Below are positions 1 to 5,029 of a DNA stretch of 5,029 bases, one piece after another. The position numbers and the translations under genes were made by a program. A model generated the notes under the pieces. It was not told where the DNA came from and did no database searches. It worked only from the letters and a program-made list of their open reading frames with translations. Position 1 is the stretch's first letter; each line of letters begins with the position of its first letter. The DNA lies in the NCBI GenBank assembly GCA_002711965.1, contig PASM01000018.1, forward strand, positions 90,731-95,759, read 5' to 3'. Source of the DNA: Chloroflexota bacterium. GTDB lineage: Bacteria > Chloroflexota > Dehalococcoidia > UBA1151 > TMED-70.

Positions 1-507
<507 letters not shown>

Positions 508-517
508 ATTTTTATTT

Positions 518-1885
518 TTATTTTCCCCAAGGGGTTATTGCTTGCTTAAGAGATTTATAACCATCTAAAAACCCAGGTCTTTCTCCTGAATAAACTTCAT
601 CAAACTTATTTAGAGCATTGTCTAACCAATCATGCAAATCTTTATTACCAGGGTTTGCATCTATATAAGCATCCCTAATTAATACAAAGTGAATCCTAGG
701 ATCATATGGCTGTTTTGTTCCATTTACCCATTCATCACCATCTAATAATCTTAATAACATTGCATCAGCAGAACCTAATGTCTGTTCGTGTATTGGCGGG
801 CCGTCCATTCTATGCATAACAGAAGTCATATCTCTACCATTTCCTGTGGTATAACCCATTTCTTCCCATAATTCATTCGTATTTATATCTTTTCCTAGTT
901 CTTTTGCTACCATCCCTGAGTAACTTCTCAATGGGTCAGATATATCAGCTAATAGATCTGTAAGTCTATCTCCATCTAAATCTGTTGAAAGTACTACTGT
1001 ATTTTCTTTATTTATCAAATCCCAGATTAATAGACCGTAATTAGTATCAGCAATATGTTGTTCTATTCTTCCAGACCAATTTTCCATACCATCCTTAAAA
1101 TCTGAAGGAAGCAATTTTATGATTTTTTCTATACTTTCTTTATGCTCCTCATAAGGATCTACAGCATATTTTCTCCCAATTTCGAATTTTGTATCTTTAA
1201 TTAACCAAGAATGAAGTCCTGCATTTATACCATCTTCCATTGCTTGGGTTGGTTTTGTAGCAACTCTTCCTATTGCTCCACTATCATTGACTAGTTTTAA
1301 GAATAGTCTATTTGCATACGCCATTTGAACACCAGGGGTATTCATTTCTGAATGAACAATTCCAGAGTCATCTACAGTAAATTTACTTTTATTTTGAGAA
1401 TACGGTAAGCAAGGCATACTTCTAACTACTGTGATTGGACCATATGGTCTCACATTACAATAAACTCCAGCTTGAGTTCTTAGGTGTGCATTTCCTGATT
1501 TACCCATCACAACTACTTTATTTCCAGATTCATCATTTACATAAGCATCTCCAGCTGTTGACCATTTAATAGAAGTAGCAGGAATGTTTCCAAACCATGC
1601 TAAAGCTTCTAGTTTTGAATCATGTCTAAACTGAGACCACATAGGAACAGCGTAAAAAGGTAATCCTAGTATATCTATTGCAGCAATAGTACCTAATAGT
1701 GCATATGCATCAGTTAATGAATGCGCAACAGGTTTGATATTTCCATCATGATTTCCGCCTTGCCAAACAACGGCATCAGGGTAACCAGAAGGTTTTAAAT
1801 CTGCATCTTGGTATAAGTCAGAAATTTCTTCAAATAAATTTCCTCCATCGGATTCAGTTTTAGCTATTTTCAACAAATCTATCAT
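518..1885 (-). CDS. Unrecognised 455-residue cytosolic protein in the carboxylase-mdh operon
   Basis: I do not recognise a family. The 455-residue product begins MIDLLKIAK and ends ITPWGK. It has no signal peptide and no segment long and hydrophobic enough to be a clear membrane helix, so it is probably soluble and cytosolic. It is rich in Trp (11), with only two Cys (143, 159). Regions that look structured and functional are GGNHDGN (43-49), WSQFRHDSKLEALAWFGN (83-100), NAHLRTQAGVYCNVRPYGP (132-150), STDLDGDRLTDLL (300-312) and HRMDGPPIHEQTLGSADAM (358-376). Abundant His, Asp, Arg and Trp in short conserved-looking blocks suggest an enzyme. Its composition (about 38% GC in a sampled line) matches the carboxylase gene, giving no sign of recent transfer. 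It starts 19 bases after the carboxylase stop, with AAGGA eight bases before ATG, and ends 26 bases before mdh. The gene is real, from its length, ribosome binding site and operon fit. The function is unknown; context suggests a link to carboxylation or dicarboxylate metabolism, as inference only. Confidence 0.9.
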   Translation of the reverse strand: MIDLLKIAKTESDGGNLFEEISDLYQDADLKPSGYPDAVVWQGGNHDGNIKPVAHSLTDAYALLGTIAAIDILGLPFYAVPMWSQFRHDSKLEALAWFGNIPATSIKWSTAGDAYVNDESGNKVVVMGKSGNAHLRTQAGVYCNVRPYGPITVVRSMPCLPYSQNKSKFTVDDSGIVHSEMNTPGVQMAYANRLFLKLVNDSGAIGRVATKPTQAMEDGINAGLHSWLIKDTKFEIGRKYAVDPYEEHKESIEKIIKLLPSDFKDGMENWSGRIEQHIADTNYGLLIWDLINKENTVVLSTDLDGDRLTDLLADISDPLRSYSGMVAKELGKDINTNELWEEMGYTTGNGRDMTSVMHRMDGPPIHEQTLGSADAMLLRLLDGDEWVNGTKQPYDPRIHFVLIRDAYIDANPGNKDLHDWLDNALNKFDEVYSGERPGFLDGYKSLKQAITPWGK

Positions 1886-1890
1886 TTTTT

Positions 1891-1902
1891 ATTTCCTTTC
1901 AA
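1891..1902 (-). promoter_or_regulatory. Ribosome binding site of the 455-residue gene
   Basis: The minus strand reads TTGAAAGGAAAT in the 19-base gap after the carboxylase stop codon. AAGGA sits eight bases before the ATG at 1885. It is identical over twelve bases to the mdh site and supports this start. Confidence 0.75.
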
Positions 1903-1904
1903 TT

Positions 1905-3461
1905 TTAAAGAGGTATATTCCCATGTTTTTTTGGAGGATTATCTAGAAATTTTTTGCTGAAAATTTCTAAAGATGTTGCTATTTTGCTTCGTGTTTCAGC
2001 TGGATCAATAACGTCGTCAATATAACCTCTTGATGCAGCAAGAAAAGGAGATGAAAATTTTTCTTTATATTCCTCAATTAATTTACTTCGTGTAGCATCG
2101 GGATCTTTTGATTCAGAAATTTCTTTTCTTGAAATAACATTTACGGCCCCTTCTGGCCCCATAACTGCTATTTCTGCTGTTGGCCATGCTAGGTTTAAAT
2201 CTGATCTAAGTTCTTTAGAGTTCATTACGATGTATGCTCCACCATAAGCTTTTCTTAAAATAACTGAAATCTTAGGAACTGTAGCTTCAGCATAAGCGTA
2301 TATTAGTTTTGCACCATGCCTTATGATTCCTTGATGTTCTTGATTCACTCCAGGCATAAATCCTGGTACATCTACAAAAGTGATTACAGGGATATTATAA
2401 GCGTCACAAAACCTTACAAACCTTGCTGCTTTATCTGATGCATTAATATCTAACATACCTGCTAAACTAGCAGGTTGATTCGCTACTATTCCAACACTAT
2501 TTCCTCTGATTCTTCCAAATCCAACAACTATATTTTGAGCAAAATTTGCATGAACTTCTAGAAAATCATCATTATCAACTATTCTAGTTATTACCTCTTT
2601 TACATCATAAGGCTCGGTAGATTTTTCAGGAATAATATTCCTTAACTCTTCACTATTATTACTCTCTGTGAAATCTTTTTTAGAAGCATTTTCAAGATTA
2701 TTCTGAGGTATAAAGTCTAGAAGCCTTTTAATTCCATTCATACATTCTTCTTCAGAATCATAAACGAAATGTGCAACCCCTGATTTTGATGAGTGCGCTT
2801 CTGACCCTCCAAGATCTTGGTGACTAATTTCCTCTCCAGTAACAGATTTGACAACATCTGGACCTGTTATGTACATTTGGCCTATATCTTTTACCATAAA
2901 AATAAAATCTGTTATTGCAGGTGAGTATACAGCTCCTCCTGCTGATGGGCCAACTATAACACTTATTTGAGGGACTACACCTGAATATAAAGTATTTCTA
3001 ACAAATACTTCTCCATATCCTGCTAGCGAATCAACCCCTTCTTGTATCCTAGCTCCACCTGAATCATTGAATCCAATAATTGGAGCTCCATTTTTTGAAG
3101 CTAGGTCCATTACTTTTGCAATTTTTTTCCCAGCTACTAAAGATAATGATCCTCCCAAAACTGTAAAATCTTGAGCGTATGAAAATGTTGGTTTCCCATT
3201 TACTAATCCATAACCTGTAACAACTGAATCGCCATCATAAACATTTTTATCTAATCCTAAATCTTTGGATTGATGTTGAACAAAAATATCTAATTCTTCA
3301 TACTTACCATCGTCAAAAAAAAGAGATAACCTTTCTCGAGCTGTAAGCTTCCCTTTATTTTTTTGAGATTCAATTCTTTTTTCTCCGCCACCTTTTAATG
3401 CTTTGGATCTTTTTTCACTTAGATCTTTAAGTAGATCTTTCTTGTTACTATTTTCTGACAA
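1905..3461 (-). CDS. Acyl-CoA carboxylase carboxyltransferase (beta-type) subunit
   Basis: Carboxyltransferase of a biotin-dependent acyl-CoA carboxylase: it moves the carboxyl group from carboxybiotin to an acyl-CoA (acetyl-, propionyl- or similar), forming malonyl- or methylmalonyl-CoA. At 518 residues it is full length for the PccB/AccD5 family and contains both fused crotonase-like halves (roughly 1-255 and 256-518). The N-terminus has the family signature GGGEKRIESQKNKGKLTARE (24-43). The oxyanion-hole glycines are seen in GPSAGGAVYSP (171-181) and RKAYGGAYIVM (403-413). Other signatures are FNDSGGARIQEG (131-142), DVPGFMPG (364-371), LNLAWPTAEIAVMG (422-435) and the C-terminal KKHGNIPL. 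Ile411 occupies the position that is Asp in well-known propionyl-CoA carboxylases, so the substrate is uncertain. The start is a TTG with AGGA seven bases upstream; no upstream in-frame ATG is usable and the N-terminus aligns well with the family. It is the first gene of the leftward group. The biotin carboxylase and carrier subunit are not in the window. Confidence 0.95.
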   Translation of the reverse strand: MSENSNKKDLLKDLSEKRSKALKGGGEKRIESQKNKGKLTARERLSLFFDDGKYEELDIFVQHQSKDLGLDKNVYDGDSVVTGYGLVNGKPTFSYAQDFTVLGGSLSLVAGKKIAKVMDLASKNGAPIIGFNDSGGARIQEGVDSLAGYGEVFVRNTLYSGVVPQISVIVGPSAGGAVYSPAITDFIFMVKDIGQMYITGPDVVKSVTGEEISHQDLGGSEAHSSKSGVAHFVYDSEEECMNGIKRLLDFIPQNNLENASKKDFTESNNSEELRNIIPEKSTEPYDVKEVITRIVDNDDFLEVHANFAQNIVVGFGRIRGNSVGIVANQPASLAGMLDINASDKAARFVRFCDAYNIPVITFVDVPGFMPGVNQEHQGIIRHGAKLIYAYAEATVPKISVILRKAYGGAYIVMNSKELRSDLNLAWPTAEIAVMGPEGAVNVISRKEISESKDPDATRSKLIEEYKEKFSSPFLAASRGYIDDVIDPAETRSKIATSLEIFSKKFLDNPPKKHGNIPL

Positions 3462-3468
3462 ATATCTA

Positions 3469-3472
3469 TCCT
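3469..3472 (-). promoter_or_regulatory. Shine-Dalgarno site supporting a TTG start for the carboxylase subunit
   Basis: AGGA on the minus strand lies seven bases before the TTG at 3459-3461. The only nearby upstream ATG on this strand is followed directly by TGA, so TTG is the sensible initiator. Confidence 0.6.
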
Positions 3473-3496
3473 AAATCTTATTTTCACATCTTTTAT

Positions 3497-3525
3497 CAGA
3501 CTTAATAATAAATATGAAATATAAT
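3497..3525 (+). promoter_or_regulatory. Probable folP-folK promoter
   Basis: A perfect TATAAT lies at 3520-3525. Seventeen bases upstream, CAGACT (3497-3502) is a poor -35 match (central GAC only). Transcription would start near 3532, leaving a leader of about 19 bases before the folP ATG. The -10 box lies within the palindrome at 3513-3533. Confidence 0.4.
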
Positions 3526-3539
3526 ATTTCATAGGTAAA
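3511..3539 (-). promoter_or_regulatory. Possible promoter of the carboxylase-mdh operon
   Basis: The minus strand reads TTTACC (3539-3534, four of six matches to TTGACA), then a 17-base spacer, then CATATT (3516-3511, four of six to TATAAT). Spacing and position upstream of the first leftward gene are right, but in such AT-rich DNA these matches are weak evidence. The 21-bp palindrome would fill the spacer. Confidence 0.3.
3513..3533. promoter_or_regulatory. 21-bp perfect palindrome, candidate operator between divergent genes
   Basis: The arms TATGAAATAT and ATATTTCATA are exact inverted repeats of ten bases around a single central A. This symmetry is typical of a binding site for a dimeric repressor. 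It covers the folP -10 box and the spacer of the possible leftward promoter, so a bound protein could block both. I cannot assign a regulator family. The AT-rich arms make chance occurrence less unlikely than the length implies. Confidence 0.4.
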
Positions 3540-3550
3540 AATGGCATTAT

Positions 3551-4390
3551 ATGAATCAATCTATGAATAATTTTTCTCTAAATAATGAATCTTGTCTCAT
3601 TATGAGCATAATAAATGCTACAAATGATTCTTTTTCAGGAGACGGAATATACTCAAAATCAAAGTTTGATTTGAATAAAGAATTAGACTCAATGGTATCA
3701 AATGGGGTTGATATAGTTGACGTTGGAGGAGAGTCAACAAGGCCTAAAAAGGTTTATAAGGATGTAGTAGAAATTTCTGAAAATGAAGAATTGGATCGAG
3801 TTATTCCATTAATTGAAAAAATTAAAAGAAATTTTGACATTTTTATATCAATAGATTCAAAAAAACCAAATGTTTTAGATGAGGCAATAAATGCTGGTGC
3901 AGTAATTGCTAATGATATCTCAATGTTGGATGATGAAAATATTTTACAGGTTATAAATAAGCATCAGGTACATTATGTATTAGGACATTTTAGACAAAAT
4001 ATACCTCATCAAAATATAATACCTGAGGTTTTATCTGATCTTTCAGGGAAAATAGATATTTTAACTGAAAGTGGATTTGATAGAAATAAAATAATATTAG
4101 ATCCCGGTATTGGATTTGGGAAAAAATTTGAACAATCAAAAGATATTTTTGCTAATATTGAAATCTTAAAAAGATCATTTAATTTACCTATTATGATAGG
4201 AACATCAAGAAAATCTTTTATAGGAGAATATACTCAAAAAGAAATTGATAATAGAATTTTTGGTACAGCATCAACTATTGCATTTGCTGTTTTAAATGGT
4301 GCTAATATACTAAGAGTCCATGATTATAAAGAAATGATTGATGTGAAAAAAATGACCCAAGTACTTAAATATTCTAGATATAAATCATGA
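3551..4390 (+). CDS. folP: Dihydropteroate synthase
   Basis: Condenses 6-hydroxymethyl-7,8-dihydropterin pyrophosphate with p-aminobenzoate to give 7,8-dihydropteroate; cytosolic, the classic sulfonamide target. The 279-residue TIM-barrel protein has normal length. Motifs in order: INATNDSFSGDG (21-32) with pterin-site Asn22; DIVDVGGESTRP (54-65); ISIDSKKP (99-106) with Asp102; ANDISML (120-126) with Asn121; LDPGIGFGK (183-191) with Asp184; GTSRKSF (217-223) with Lys221; NRIFGTAST (234-242); LRVHD (254-258) with Arg255 and His257. All pterin and pyrophosphate residues I can place are present. Two oddities: the usual NxTPDSF motif has Asn25 instead of Pro, and the block normally read as MH-xx-G is GHFR (145-148). 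ATG 3551 is the first possible in-frame start, because a stop lies just upstream. Its Shine-Dalgarno is poor (AGG about 15 bases away), so the exact start is less certain; Met5 is an alternative. The stop overlaps the folK start. Confidence 0.95.
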   Translation: MNQSMNNFSLNNESCLIMSIINATNDSFSGDGIYSKSKFDLNKELDSMVSNGVDIVDVGGESTRPKKVYKDVVEISENEELDRVIPLIEKIKRNFDIFISIDSKKPNVLDEAINAGAVIANDISMLDDENILQVINKHQVHYVLGHFRQNIPHQNIIPEVLSDLSGKIDILTESGFDRNKIILDPGIGFGKKFEQSKDIFANIEILKRSFNLPIMIGTSRKSFIGEYTQKEIDNRIFGTASTIAFAVLNGANILRVHDYKEMIDVKKMTQVLKYSRYKS

Positions 4391-4863
4391 AAGATTCAAA
4401 AGTTTTTTTATCATTGGGGTCTAACCTAGGAGATAGAAAAAAAAATTTATTAAGATGTATTGAATATTTAAGAAGTATTTCAAAAATAAAAAAAATTTCT
4501 TCAATATATGAAACTAAGCCTTTCAAGGTAGAAATCAAACAAGATGATTTCTTAAATCTAGTTGTTGAAATTGTTTACAAAAATTCTCCATATGATCTTT
4601 TAGAAAATATTTCTATAATAGAAAAAAAATTAGGTAGAGTTAGATCAGAAAAAAAGAATGAACCAAGAGAAATAGATATAGATATTATATTTTTTGATGA
4701 TTTGGTATTGGATGAAAAAAAATTAATCCTTCCTCATCCTAGATTTTCAGAAAGATTGTTTGTTCTTGATCCATTAAATGAAATTGCATCAGAGTTTAAA
4801 GATCCTTTGACTAAAAAAAGAATTAAAGATTTATTAATAGACGCTCAAAATAGTAGCAATTAA
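4387..4863 (+). CDS. folK: HPPK (2-amino-4-hydroxy-6-hydroxymethyldihydropteridine pyrophosphokinase)
   Basis: Transfers pyrophosphate from ATP to 6-hydroxymethyl-7,8-dihydropterin, making the substrate used by FolP. The 158-residue length is typical for the family. Motifs: FLSLGSNLGDR (7-17); SSIYETKPF (38-46), the pterin-side loop; FLNLVVEI (55-62); LGRVRSEKKNEPREIDIDII (82-101), in which Asp97 and Asp99 are the two Mg-binding acidic residues; LPHPRFSERLFVLDPLNEIA (115-134). The start ATG overlaps the folP stop in ATGA with no Shine-Dalgarno visible, so translation is probably coupled to folP. The order folP-folK without folB between them differs from the common folP-folB-folK arrangement. 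The gene is very AT-rich (one 60-base line has only 7 G or C), with long Lys and Ile codon runs. Its 3' end overlaps a possible convergent reading frame by 30 bases. Confidence 0.95.
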   Translation: MKDSKVFLSLGSNLGDRKKNLLRCIEYLRSISKIKKISSIYETKPFKVEIKQDDFLNLVVEIVYKNSPYDLLENISIIEKKLGRVRSEKKNEPREIDIDIIFFDDLVLDEKKLILPHPRFSERLFVLDPLNEIASEFKDPLTKKRIKDLLIDAQNSSN

Positions 4864-5029
4864 ATAAATACCCATAGATAGAAAAATGGAAGGGTTTATT
4901 TTATAATCCTTTATGCTATTTTTATTACTCCAAGTTATAAGAAGAACCAAAAATGTTAGAAAAACTTTTATCAATAAAAGAATTGCTTTTGTAGAAGAAT
5001 AATCTCCGTAAGTAAGCCTATCAAATGCA
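4834..5029 (-). CDS. Possible membrane protein, partial (upstream part outside window)
   Basis: A minus-strand frame enters from the right edge and stays open for 64 codons to TAA at 4836-4834, despite the AT-rich, stop-prone DNA. The product contains AFDRLTYGDYSSTKAILLL, a first hydrophobic segment (roughly ILLLIKVFLTFLVLLITW), a polar loop SNKNSIKDYKI, and a second segment (PSIFLSMGIYLIATILSVY) up to the stop. The FDxxTxxDxxxxK block followed by helix, W, polar loop, then PS and a helix ending LS resembles, from memory, the N-terminal region of O-antigen ligase (Wzy-type) proteins. These normally continue for hundreds of residues, so this could be a truncated remnant or another small membrane protein. 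No usable start lies in the window except an ATG near the end. It is convergent with folK and overlaps its last 30 bases. T-rich strands give hydrophobic frames by chance, so I am only moderately sure that it is coding. Confidence 0.45.
   Translation of the reverse strand, partial: AFDRLTYGDYSSTKAILLLIKVFLTFLVLLITWSNKNSIKDYKINPSIFLSMGIYLIATILSVY

Noticed and set aside
525..534. CCCCAAGGGG at the end of the 455-residue gene as a hairpin terminator.
   Set aside because: The stem is only four pairs with a two-base gap, and on the transcribed strand it is followed by A-rich, not T-rich, sequence.
1742..1756. GNHDG (residues 44-48) in the unknown protein resembles the GNHD motif of metallophosphoesterases.
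   Set aside because: The other required blocks (DxH, GDxxD, GHxH in order) are missing, so the match is most likely coincidental.
3541..3570. ATG at 3541, better spaced from AGGT than the folP ATG, as a leader peptide or folP start.
   Set aside because: It is out of frame with folP and ends after nine codons; it may be a tiny upstream frame, but nothing supports function.
4862..4901. Imperfect inverted repeat after folK (AAATAAA..CCC with GGG..TTTATTT) as a terminator.
   Set aside because: The stem has a two-base bulge, only three G-C pairs, an 18-base loop and no clean T run, so it is too weak to call.
4913..5002. Plus-strand 29-codon frame starting ATG 4913 (MLFLLLQVIRR...).
   Set aside because: Very short, no ribosome binding site, no recognisable features, and antisense to the longer open frame on the minus strand.

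Overview
The window is low-GC bacterial DNA packed with genes. It has two divergent gene groups separated by a short promoter region at about 3462-3550. Leftward (minus strand) lie, in transcription order, the beta-type subunit of a biotin-dependent acyl-CoA carboxylase, a 455-residue protein I do not recognise, and the N-terminal part of an LDH-like malate dehydrogenase cut by the window edge. Gaps are 19 and 26 bases and each downstream gene has a good ribosome binding site, so these three are probably one operon. Rightward lie folP (dihydropteroate synthase) and folK (HPPK), overlapping by the four bases ATGA.

Functionally, the left group is central carbon metabolism: carboxylation of an acyl-CoA and malate/oxaloacetate interconversion, with an unknown protein between them. 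The right group supplies two neighbouring steps of dihydropterin/dihydropteroate synthesis for folate. No folB, folE or other pterin gene is present, and no biotin carboxylase or biotin carrier gene is visible, so those partners must lie elsewhere.

The divergent spacer carries a perfect TATAAT box reading toward folP. It lies inside a perfect 21-bp palindrome (two 10-bp arms around one central base). Weaker promoter-like boxes read the other way around the same palindrome, so one regulator could affect both groups. This is inference from sequence pattern only.

At the right edge a minus-strand frame stays open for 64 codons, runs into the window from outside, and ends inside the 3' end of folK. 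It encodes two hydrophobic segments and looks like part of a membrane protein, possibly an O-antigen-ligase-like N-terminal region that stops early.

Organism: the AT-rich, compact layout and the LDH-like malate dehydrogenase suit an environmental, perhaps marine, bacterium. A Chloroflexota (SAR202-like) origin is my best guess but is weakly supported. There are no RNA genes, CRISPR arrays, insertion sequences or other mobile elements that I can see.
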